A stretch of 64,000 nucleotides of DNA from Phreatobacter sp. (GTDB lineage Bacteria; Pseudomonadota; Alphaproteobacteria; Rhizobiales; Phreatobacteraceae), in NCBI RefSeq assembly GCF_027532945.1, contig NZ_JAPZTZ010000006.1:1-64000 (forward strand), read 5' to 3'. The notes under the pieces are model-generated. The model was not told the origin of the DNA and did not search any database. It saw nothing but the letters and a program-made list of their open reading frames with translations. Of the stretch, positions 8,101 through 16,000 are shown one piece after another. Every line of letters begins with the position of its first letter. Positions within the stretch are counted from its first letter, which is position 1. Position numbers and translations under genes: made by a program.

Positions 8101-8429
8101 CAACCGGCCTCTATCCCGGCACCCTGCGTCACCGGCTCTATGTCGAGGCACCCTATGAGGTGCCGGACGGCATGGGCGGCGTCACCCGCGCCTTCGAGAC
8201 GGTGGGCCTCGTCTGGGGCCTCATCGCGCCGCTCGGCGGCACCGAGGCCCTCGCCGAGGATCGCCTCGCCCAGCGCCTCACCCACCGCATCGTCATCCGC
8301 CGCTTCGCCGGCCTCACCGCCGCCCACCGCCTGCGCAAGGGCGCGCGGCTCTTCGACATCCGCGCCATCCGCGAGGACGTGCCGGTGCGCTCCTACCTGA
8401 CCCTCTTTGCCGAGGAGGTCACGCCGTGA
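8097..8429 (+). CDS. Phage head closure / head-tail adaptor protein (GTA g7)
   Basis: The 110-residue protein is of the SPP1 gp16-like head-closure type: PGTLRHRLYVEAP at the start, then VPDGMGGVTRAFETV, VWGLIAPLGGTEALAEDR and a THRIVIRR strand. It starts at ATG 8097, coupled to g6, and its TGA overlaps a GTG start of the next gene (8426-8429). Confidence 0.88.
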   Translation: MTTGLYPGTLRHRLYVEAPYEVPDGMGGVTRAFETVGLVWGLIAPLGGTEALAEDRLAQRLTHRIVIRRFAGLTAAHRLRKGARLFDIRAIREDVPVRSYLTLFAEEVTP

Positions 8430-8701
8430 AGCCCCTTGTCACTGTCGCCTATGGCGGCTTGTCCGGCATCGGCCGCCTGCCCCGCTGGACCACGCCCTTC
8501 CTCGTGCGCCTCGCCGACCGCTTCCTCATCGCCGCCGCCAATGAGGGTCCACCGCTGCGCCTTGTTACCCGCGCAGATGGCGGGCTCGCCCTGGTCGATC
8601 CGGCCACGGACGCCTTCGCCCGCGAATATGGCGCGACGGGACGCCCGGCGACGCCGCGCCTCGGGCCGGCCGCCGACCGCATCCGCGGAGGCCTCGCATG
8701 A
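8426..8701 (+). CDS. Small hypothetical protein in the GTA tail operon
   Basis: This 91-residue frame starts with GTG 8426 overlapping the g7-like stop, and its own stop overlaps the ATG of the g8-like gene (8698-8701). The two tight overlaps make it very likely translated. There is no signal peptide and I recognise no domain. It has no counterpart in the minimal RcGTA order that I know of. Confidence 0.55.
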   Translation: MKPLVTVAYGGLSGIGRLPRWTTPFLVRLADRFLIAAANEGPPLRLVTRADGGLALVDPATDAFAREYGATGRPATPRLGPAADRIRGGLA

Positions 8702-9108
8702 CCGCGCCCGCCTCCCTCGCGCTCAGGCGCGCGCTGCATGACGGGCTGCTCGCCCATGCGCCACTTCTGGCGGTTCTGGGCGGGCCGAAGGTCTGGGACG
8801 AACCGCCGCGCACTGCCGCCTTTCCCTATGTGACGCTGGGCGAGGCCCGCACCACCGACTGGTCCACCGGCGACGGCACCGGCCACGAACATGCGATCAC
8901 GCTGCATGTCTGGTCGCGCCAGGGCGGGCAGAGCGAGGCGCATCTGGTCGCCGGCGAGTTGGTTGCTGCGCTTGAGGCGGTGCCGCTCGCGCCGCAAGGC
9001 CAGCGCCTCGTCAACCTGCGCTTCGCCACCGCCGACATCCGCCGCGAGCCCGACGGACGCACCTGGCACGGCGTCGTGCGGTTCAGGGCCGTCACCGAGC
9101 CGGGGTGA
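8698..9108 (+). CDS. DUF3168 tail-completion protein (GTA g8)
   Basis: The 136-residue protein matches the DUF3168 pattern: ALRRALHDGLLAHAPLLAVLGG, then FPYVTLGEA, the H.ITLHVWSR strand and a C-terminal VRFRAVTEP strand. The family acts at the end of the tail tube next to the head. It is coupled to the preceding gene by overlap, and its position before the major tail protein fits GTA g8. Confidence 0.88.
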   Translation: MTAPASLALRRALHDGLLAHAPLLAVLGGPKVWDEPPRTAAFPYVTLGEARTTDWSTGDGTGHEHAITLHVWSRQGGQSEAHLVAGELVAALEAVPLAPQGQRLVNLRFATADIRREPDGRTWHGVVRFRAVTEPG

Positions 9109-9179
9109 GGGGTTCTCGGCCGCTCGTTCCCTGGCCCCCTCCCCCCGTCCGTCCCCCCCATCCACCCCCGGAGAACCCC

Positions 9180-9587
9180 ATGGCCGCCCAGAAAGGCAAG
9201 GACCTGCTCGTCAAGATCGCCGACGGCGCAGGCTTCGTAACCGTCGCGGGCCTGCGCTCGCGCCAGCTGCGCTTCAATGCGGAGACCGTCGACGTCACCC
9301 ATGCCGAGAGCGCTGGTCGCTGGCGCGAGCTGCTCGGCGGCACCGGCGTCAAGCGCGCCTCGGTTTCCGGCTCCGGCCTGTTCCGCGACGAGGCCTCCGA
9401 CGCGCTCATGCGCCAGGTCTTCTTCGACGGCGCGGTGCGCGACTTCCAGATCGTCGTGCCGGATTTCGGCGTGGTCGCAGGTCCCTTCCAGATCACCGCG
9501 CTCGAGTTCGCGGGCAACCACAATGGCGAGGTCACCTACGACATGGCGCTGGAAAGCGCCGGGGCCCTCACCTTCACCGCTGCCTGA
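9180..9587 (+). CDS. Major tail protein (GTA g9, TP901-1 family)
   Basis: The 135-residue tail tube subunit begins MAAQKGKDLLVKI and includes TVAGLRSRQLRFNAETVDVTHAES and GSGLFRDEASDALMRQ, typical of TP901-1-like major tail proteins. ATG 9180 is chosen over an upstream start at 9105 because it has GGAG and gives the family N-terminus. The tail genes follow directly. Confidence 0.9.
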   Translation: MAAQKGKDLLVKIADGAGFVTVAGLRSRQLRFNAETVDVTHAESAGRWRELLGGTGVKRASVSGSGLFRDEASDALMRQVFFDGAVRDFQIVVPDFGVVAGPFQITALEFAGNHNGEVTYDMALESAGALTFTAA

Positions 9588-9597
9588 GGAGGCACCC

Positions 9598-9972
9598 ATG
9601 GCCAATGCCCGTCGCGGCGAGATCGAGGCCGAGCTCGGCGGCACAAGCCGCCGCCTGGTCCTCACCCTCGGGGCCCTTGCCGAACTCGAGGCGCATTTCG
9701 AGGCCTCCGACCTCGTCGACCTTGCCGAGCGCTTTTCCGCCGGCCGCCTGTCGGCGGGAGATCTCGCCGCCATCATCGGCGCCGGGCTGCGCGGTGCGGG
9801 GGAGGCGATCACCGACCGCGAGGTCGGGGCGCTCGCCGTCGAGGGCGGGGCTGCCGGCTATGCGCGCATCGCCACGCAATTGCTCGCGGTGACCTTCGGC
9901 GGCGGCGCGGCGGAGGAGGGGGCCGGGCGCCCTTTCGGCGGAGCCCCGAGCCCTTCCCCTGGGACGAGGTGA
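9598..9972 (+). CDS. GTA g10-like tail assembly chaperone (Phage_TAC_11 type)
   Basis: The 124-residue protein begins MANARRGEIEAELGGTSRRL and has the LGALAELEAHF helix and LSAGDLAAIIGAGLRGAGE motif of the GTA g10 family. This is a tail assembly chaperone that coats the tape measure protein. Its last 25 residues are low-complexity. Its stop overlaps ATG 9972 of the next frame, which lies in the -1 frame (see the finding on frameshifting). Confidence 0.85.
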   Translation: MANARRGEIEAELGGTSRRLVLTLGALAELEAHFEASDLVDLAERFSAGRLSAGDLAAIIGAGLRGAGEAITDREVGALAVEGGAAGYARIATQLLAVTFGGGAAEEGAGRPFGGAPSPSPGTR

Positions 9973-10133
9973 TGCGGCTCGCCTTCGGCGTCCTTGGCTG
10001 GCCGCCGCAGCTGTTCTGGCAGGCGACGCCGCGCGAACTCGCCGCCGCGCTGGAGGGATGTTTCGGCCGCATCGCCGCGCCGCTGGATCGCTCGGGGCTG
10101 GAGCGGCTGATGGCAGCCTTTCCGGATGGGTGA
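9972..10133 (+). CDS. Second tail assembly chaperone domain (GTA g10.1, rcc01693-like); true start uncertain
   Basis: From ATG 9972 the frame gives 53 residues: LGWPPQLFWQATPRELAAAL and GRIAAPLDRSGLERLMAAFP. This is the short tail chaperone family found after g10 in GTA clusters. The family's N-terminal FPWD..M motif is present in frame at 9954-9974, but there is no ATG, GTG or TTG upstream of it within the open stretch I could read. Either translation starts at GTG 9969 or ATG 9972 without the motif, or ribosomes reach it from g10 by a -1 shift. Confidence 0.75.
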   Translation: MRLAFGVLGWPPQLFWQATPRELAAALEGCFGRIAAPLDRSGLERLMAAFPDG

Positions 10134-10167
10134 GCGGCAAACCACGCACGCACACAAGGAGTTTCCC

Positions 10168-10764
10168 ATGACCGCCGTCGACACCCTCTCCGTCGAGATC
10201 ACCGCCGACACGTCCGCCTTCCGCCGCGAGCTCGGCGAGGCCGACAAGCTCGCCCGCGGCTTCGGTGCCTCCATGTCCCGCGCCTTCGCCAATGCGGTGG
10301 TGAAGGGTCAGGACCTCGGCACCGTCGTCCAGTCGCTTGGACAGCAGCTCTCGGCCATGGCGCTGCGCGCGGCGATCCGCCCCATCACCGATGGGCTGTT
10401 CTCCGGCTTCCAGGACCTGATGATGGGCTTTCGCGGCCTCGGGCAGGGCATCACGGCCGAGGCCGGGCCGCTCTCGGGCCTGACGCCCATGGCCCGCGGC
10501 GGTGTCGTCGCGGCGCCAACCTATTTTCCTCTTGCCGGCGGACGGACGGGCCTCATGGGCGAGCGCGGCGCGGAGGCGGTCATGCCGCTTGCCCGCACCG
10601 CCGATGGCCGCCTCGGCGTCGCCGCCGGTGGAGGAGGGGCGGCGGGCCGTCCCGCCGTCGTCGTCAATGTCACGGCCACCGATGCCGGCAGCTTCCGCCG
10701 TTCGGAGGCGGAGGTGACCGCCATGCTGGCCCGCGCGGTGGCGCGCGGCCGCCGCCAGCTTTGA
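10168..10764 (+). CDS. Tail tape measure protein, short GTA type (g11)
   Basis: The 198-residue protein has an excellent ribosome binding site (AAGGAG seven bases before ATG 10168). It carries the C-terminal pattern ARGGVVAAPTYFPLAGGRTG, LMGERGAEAVMPL and DGRLGV seen in GTA g11. Tape measure length sets tail length, and this short size is normal for GTA particles with stubby tails compared with true siphophages. It is the last rightward gene before the antisense DUF465 gene. Confidence 0.88.
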   Translation: MTAVDTLSVEITADTSAFRRELGEADKLARGFGASMSRAFANAVVKGQDLGTVVQSLGQQLSAMALRAAIRPITDGLFSGFQDLMMGFRGLGQGITAEAGPLSGLTPMARGGVVAAPTYFPLAGGRTGLMGERGAEAVMPLARTADGRLGVAAGGGGAAGRPAVVVNVTATDAGSFRRSEAEVTAMLARAVARGRRQL

Positions 10765-10776
10765 CGGCCACCCCGC

Positions 10777-11019
10777 TCACGCCGCCTTGGAGAGCAGCGC
10801 AGCGATCTGGTCGAGCAGGTGGAGCCGCTCCTTCTTCAGCGTCTCGGCGGTCTCGTCGGAGGCCGGCGCGATCTCGGCCTCGATGCGGTGAATCTCGCGG
10901 TTCACCGCGTGATAGCGGTCGGCGAGCCGGGCGAAATGCGCATCCGCCTGCTTCAGGCGCGAGATGGCCGCCACCTTGTCGGGGAATTCGGCGGAAAGTT
11001 CATGCGGCGTATGGCTCAC
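10777..11019 (-). CDS. DUF465 (YdcH-like) family protein
   Basis: This 80-residue protein (from GTG 11019) is almost all helical: SHTPHELSAEFPDKVAAI then DAHFARLADRYHAVNREIHR and a basic C-terminus. This matches the DUF465/YdcH family of small coiled-coil proteins of unknown function. The GTG start is chosen because a perfect AAGGAGG lies 5 bases upstream of it, whereas a longer start at 11052 has no such signal. It is antisense to the GTA genes, ending 12 bases from the tape measure stop. Confidence 0.85.
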   Translation of the reverse strand: MSHTPHELSAEFPDKVAAISRLKQADAHFARLADRYHAVNREIHRIEAEIAPASDETAETLKKERLHLLDQIAALLSKAA

Positions 11020-11100
11020 GAGGGCCTCCTTGGGTGGGATCGCCGCGATCATGGCCCGGCCGTCGATGCCCGGCCTTGTGCGAGATCAAGCGAGGAGCCC

Positions 11101-11727
11101 ATGCCGGCCTTCCACGAGGTGACCTTTCCGCTCGATGTGGCGCTCGGCGCCTCCGGCGGGCCGGAGCGGCGGACTGATGTCGTCCTGCTCGGCTCCGGCC
11201 GCGAGGAGCGCAATGCCCGCTGGGCCCATTCCCGCCGCCGCTGGGATGCCGGCTACGGCGTCCGCAGCCTCGCCTCCCTTCAGGCCGTCGTCGCCTTTTT
11301 CGAAGAACGCCGCGGCCGCCTCCACGGTTTCCGCTTCCGCGACCGGCTCGATCACGCCTCCGCTCCTGCCGGCGTGGCGCCGTCGCCCACCGATCAGCCG
11401 ATCGGCACGGGCGACGGCGAGAGGCTCGTCTTCGCGCTGGCGAAGACCTACGGCCAGGGTGACAGCGCCTATGTGCGGCCGGTGGCCAAGCCTGTCGCCG
11501 GTTCGGTGCGGGTCGCGGTGGCCGGGATCGAGACCACCGCCTTTGCCTGCGATGCGACGACCGGCCTCGTCACCTTCGACATGGCCCCGCCAGCGGGCGC
11601 CGCCCTCACCGCCGGCTTCCTCTTCGACGTGCCGGTGCGCTTCGACACCGACAGGCTAGACGTCAACCTCACCTCCTTCGCTGCCGGCGACATTCCCTCC
11701 ATTCCCCTCATCGAGATCAGGCCCTGA
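11101..11727 (+). CDS. DUF2460 tail protein (GTA g12)
   Basis: The 208-residue protein begins MPAFHEVTFPLDVALGASGG and has RRRWDAGYGVRSLASLQAVV, FFEERRGRLHGFRFRDRLDH and the C-terminal PVRFDTDRLDV...IPLIEIRP block of the DUF2460/TIGR02217 family. This is the distal tail-type protein that starts the baseplate. ATG 11101 has GAGGAG upstream. It restarts rightward transcription after the antisense DUF465 gene. Confidence 0.92.
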   Translation: MPAFHEVTFPLDVALGASGGPERRTDVVLLGSGREERNARWAHSRRRWDAGYGVRSLASLQAVVAFFEERRGRLHGFRFRDRLDHASAPAGVAPSPTDQPIGTGDGERLVFALAKTYGQGDSAYVRPVAKPVAGSVRVAVAGIETTAFACDATTGLVTFDMAPPAGAALTAGFLFDVPVRFDTDRLDVNLTSFAAGDIPSIPLIEIRP

Positions 11728-11730
11728 CCC

Positions 11731-12615
11731 ATGCGCATGCTGCCCCCCGGCCTGCAGGCCCGGCTCGACACCGGCTGCACCACGCTCGCCACGGCCTGGA
11801 TCGTCCGGCGCAGGGACGACGTCGTGCTTGGCTTCACCGACCATGACGCGGATCTGGTGGTGGACGGCGTCACCTGTCGCGCGGCTTCGGGCTTCGACGC
11901 CTCGGCCGCCGCCGAGAAGCTCGGCTTTGCCACCGCCACGGCGGAAATTGCCGGCGCGCTGGTGGATGAGGCGAGCAGCGAGGCGGATCTGCGCGCCGGG
12001 CGCTATGACGGCGCGAGCGTCGAGGTCCATGTGGTGGACTGGCAGGCGCCGGAGCTGTCCCTGCACCTCTCCACCCTGACGCTCGGCGCCGTCACCCGCG
12101 AGGGCCCGGCCTTCCGCGCCGAATTGCGCTCCCGCACCGCCGCGCTCGATGTCGAGCGGGGGAGGCTCTACACCCCGCGCTGCTCGGCCGATCTCGGCGA
12201 TGCCCGCTGCGGTGTCGATCTCACGGCGCCCGACCGCCGCGCTGAGGTCCTCGTGGCCATGGTGGGCGAGGCAAGCCTCGTCGTCTCCGGCCTTGGCCTC
12301 GACAGCGACCGGCTGGCGGGAGGGCGGCTGCTGGTCACCTCCGGCGCGGCGGCCGGCTGGAGCGTCGAGATCGCCGCGGCGAGTGCCGTGACCGGCGGTG
12401 TGCGCCTGTCGCTGTGGCAGGCGCCGCCGGACCCGCCGGCCCCCGGCGATGCCGTGACGGTGACCATCGGCTGCGACAAGAGCTTTTCCACCTGCCGCGA
12501 CCGCTTCGCCAATGCCCTGAATTTCCGCGGCTTCCCCCACATGCCCGGCATCGACCGCATCCTCTCCGTGCCGGTACCGGGCGAGGGCGGCCATGACGGG
12601 GGCGTGGTGGGGTAG
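11731..12615 (+). CDS. DUF2163 baseplate hub-like protein (GTA g13)
   Basis: The 294-residue protein has the TIGR02218/DUF2163 hallmarks: LGFTDHDADLVVDGVTCRA near the N-terminus, the Cys-containing TPRCSADLGDARCGVDL in the middle and CDKSFSTCRDRFANALNFRG with FPHMPG at the end. In RcGTA this family contributes to the baseplate hub, with cysteines for metal binding. It lies between DUF2460 and the NlpC peptidase, as in all GTA clusters. Confidence 0.92.
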   Translation: MRMLPPGLQARLDTGCTTLATAWIVRRRDDVVLGFTDHDADLVVDGVTCRAASGFDASAAAEKLGFATATAEIAGALVDEASSEADLRAGRYDGASVEVHVVDWQAPELSLHLSTLTLGAVTREGPAFRAELRSRTAALDVERGRLYTPRCSADLGDARCGVDLTAPDRRAEVLVAMVGEASLVVSGLGLDSDRLAGGRLLVTSGAAAGWSVEIAAASAVTGGVRLSLWQAPPDPPAPGDAVTVTIGCDKSFSTCRDRFANALNFRGFPHMPGIDRILSVPVPGEGGHDGGVVG

Positions 12616-12655
12616 GCGGGTCGCGGTCTTTGGCCCATCAACCGACGGCACACCC

Positions 12656-13099
12656 ATGCCCACTCGCGCCACCATCATCGCCGCGGCGCGCGGCTGGATC
12701 GGCACGCCCTATCGCCACCAGGCCTCGCTCCGCGGCATCGGCTGCGACTGCCTCGGCCTCGTCCGCGGCGTCTGGCGCGACCTCCTCGGCCCCGAGCCGG
12801 AAACCGTCCCGCCCTACACGCCCGACTGGGCGGAGGCGCAGGGCCGCGAGACCCTCGCCCTCGCCGCTGGCCGGCATCTTCTGGCCATCCCGCTCGCCGA
12901 GGCCGCCCCCGGCGACGTCGTGCTCTTCCGCTGGCGCGCGCATCTGCCGGCCAAGCACTGCGCCATCCTCTCCGGGCCGGCGACGCTGATCCACGCCCAT
13001 GACGGCGCCGCCGTCGCCGAGGTCGCCTTCGCGTCCTGGTGGCGCCGCCGCCTCGCCTTCGCCTTCGCCTTTCCCGACCTTGTGCCGGAGCCCGACTGA
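12656..13099 (+). CDS. NlpC/P60 family tail peptidase (GTA g14)
   Basis: The 147-residue cell-wall peptidase has catalytic Cys in GCDCLGLVRG (C32) and His in KHCAIL (H101), plus WIGTPYRHQAS. It matches the TIGR02219 family that cleaves peptidoglycan peptides during DNA delivery. ATG 12656 gives the usual N-terminus; an upstream ATG at 12593 overlapping the g13-like end is possible. The stop overlaps the next start (TGATG at 13097-13101). Confidence 0.9.
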   Translation: MPTRATIIAAARGWIGTPYRHQASLRGIGCDCLGLVRGVWRDLLGPEPETVPPYTPDWAEAQGRETLALAAGRHLLAIPLAEAAPGDVVLFRWRAHLPAKHCAILSGPATLIHAHDGAAVAEVAFASWWRRRLAFAFAFPDLVPEPD

Positions 13100-16000
13100 T
13101 GGCCTCGCTCGTCCTGTCCTTCGCCGGCGCCGCCATTGGCGAGAGCTTCGGCGCCGCCGGCGCCATGGCTGGCCGCCTCGTCGGTGCGCTGGCCGGGGCC
13201 GTCATCGACCGCGCCCTGTTCGGCGCCCGCCCGCCGGACGGGCCGCGGCTGAAGGATCTCGATGTCCTCTCCTCCACCGAAGGCGCGCCCATCCCGCGCG
13301 TCTATGGCCGGATGCGGGTTGCCGGCCAGGTCATCTGGGCGACGAAGCTGACCGAACATGCCTCCGGCGGCGGCAAGGGCGCGCCGCGCCAGCGCAGCTA
13401 CAGCTACACCGCCGATCTCGCCGTGGGGCTCTGCGAGGGACCTATCGCCGCGATCGGCCGCATCTGGGCCGACGGCAAGGAGCTCGACCAGAAGGGCCTG
13501 ACGATCCGCCTCCATCGCGGCACCGAGGACCAGCCAGCCGATCCGCTCATCGTCGCCAAGGAGGGGGCGGGCGAGGCGCCGGCCTATCGCGGCCTCGCTT
13601 ATGTCGTCTTCGAGCAATTGCCGCTCGACGCCTTCGGCAACCGCATCCCGCAGCTGACCTTCGAGGTGATGCGGCCGGTCGGCCGGCTGGAGGCCATGGT
13701 CCGTTCGCTGGTGGTCATCCCCGGCGCCACCGAGTTCGGCTACGAGCCGGGCATCCATGCCCGCGAGTTCGGCTATGGCCGTTCCGCGCCGGAGACGCGC
13801 CACACGACGCGCGATGGTTCGGATTTTTCCCTCGCCCTGGACGATGCACAGGCGCTCTGCCCGAACCTTCAATCCGTCTCGCTGGTGGTCGCCTGGTTCG
13901 GTGACGACCTGCGCGCCGGAACCTGCACCATCCGCCCAGGCGTTGAGCGCCGCGACAAGGAGGTGGCGGGTGTGGACTGGAGCGTGGCGGGCGAGAGCCG
14001 CGCCAGCGCCCGCCTCGTCAGCGAGGTCGATGGCCGGCCCGCCTATGGCGGTTCGCCCTCGGACGCGACCGTCATCCGCGCCATCCGCGACCTGAAGGCG
14101 CGCGGGCTGAAGGTGACGCTGATCCCCTTCGTCATGATGGACGTGCCGGCCGGCAACGCCCTGCCTGATCCCTGGACCGGAGCGGCGTCCCAGCCGCCCC
14201 ATCCCTGGCGCGGCCGCATCACTGTGACGCCGGCGCCGGGCCGGCCCAGTTCGCCGGATGGCGGGGCGGCTGCGGCCAGCGAGATCGCCGCCTTCCTCGG
14301 TTCAGCCTCAGCGAGCCATTTCAGTATCGCGGGCGAGGCCGTCGCCTATGCCGGTTCATCCGAATGGCGCTACCGCCGTTTCGTCCTGCACCTCGCGGCC
14401 CTCGCCAAGGCGGCGGGAGGCGTCGACGCCTTCGCCATCGGCTCGGAAATGGTCGGCCTGACGCGGGTCAGGGGCGCGAGCGGCCATCCCTTCGTCGCCG
14501 GGCTGGTGGACCTTGCAGGCGAGGTGAAGAGCCTCATCCCCGAGGCGACCCTCACCTATGCCGCCGACTGGACCGAATATGGCGGCCAGGCCCGCGGCGC
14601 CGATCTCGACTTCCCCTTGGATCCCCTCTGGGCGAGCGAGGCCATCGGCGCGGTCGGCATCGACTGGTATGCCCCGCTCGACGACCGCCGCGACGACACA
14701 CCCGGCTCGCCCTACGACCGCGCAGCGCTGGCGGCGGGCTTTGCCTCCGGCGAGGGCTTCGACTGGTTCTACGCCACGGAGGCGGACCGCAGCGCCGGCC
14801 TGCGCACGCCGATCACCGACGGGCTCGGCAGGCCCTGGGTCCATCGCCAGAAGGATCTTGTCTCCTGGTGGTCGAACCAGCACCGGCCGCGCATCGGCGG
14901 CGTCGAGGGCACTCCGACCGCCTGGGTGCCGCGCTCCAAGCCGATCTGGTTGACCGAACTCGGCGTGCCGGCCGTCGATCGCGGCGCTAACCGCCCCTCG
15001 GTCTTCCCCGATCCGAAATCCAGCGAGAGCGGGTTGCCGCCCTTTTCCAATGGCGACCGCGACGACCTCATCCAGCGCCGCGCGCTCGAAGCCGTGCTCG
15101 GCCGGCTCGATCCCGCCTTTGGCGCGGATGATCAGGCGAACCCGGCCTCGCCGCTCTATGGCGGCCGGATGGTCGATCCGGCGCGGATCGCGCTCTGGGC
15201 CTGGGACGCCCGGCCCTGGCCGGCCTTTCCGCGCGCTGGCGACGTGTGGGCCGACGGCGCGAACTGGGAGACGGGCCACTGGCTCACCGGCCGGCTCGGG
15301 GCGGCACCGGTCGGCGACCTGATCGCTGCCGTTCTCGGCGATGACGACATCGCCGTCAGAGAGCTGACGCCGGTCGAGGGCGTGCTCGACGGGTTCTCCA
15401 TCGACCGCCCCATGACGTCGCGGGATGCGGTCGAGGGCCTTGCCCGTGCCTTCGGCGTCGAGATCCGCGACTCGGCCGGCGGGCTCGTCCTCGACGGCCG
15501 GCCCGCGCCGCCGGTGGCGGTGCTGACCTCCGCCGACCTCGTGGAGGACGGCGACACGCCGCCTCTCTCGCTCTCCCGCGGCGAGACCGATGACCTGCCG
15601 GCCGAACTCTCCATCGCCTTCGCCGAGACGGCGGCGGACTTCCGCGCCTCGGCTGTCACCAGCCGCCGCCTTGCCGGCGGCGGGCGTCGCGTTGCCGGCC
15701 TGTCGCTCTCGGCGGCGGGGGAGGGCGGCGAAATGACCATGCGCGCCGAAGCCCTGCTGCACCGGCTCTGGGCGGCGCGGGACCGCGCCAGCTTCGCCCT
15801 GCCGCCCTCGCGCCTCGCGCTGGAGCCGGGCGACGTCGTCTCCCTCGTGGCCGGCGGCTCGACCGCGCCGCTGCGGCTCGCGACGCTCGAAGGCGGGCTG
15901 ATGCGCCGCGCCGAGGCCATCGGTCATGCCGCGCCGGTCCGCGCCCGGCGTCCGCCGCCTCTGGACCGCAGCTATGCTGTTGCCAAGGCGGAAGGCCCGC

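Noticed and set aside
5788-8151. One 787-codon open frame on the minus strand
   Set aside because: Only its last 285 codons (5788-6642) have the signal peptide and trypsin-like triad. The rest is antisense to g6 and out of frame with the second protease, as expected in GC-rich DNA.
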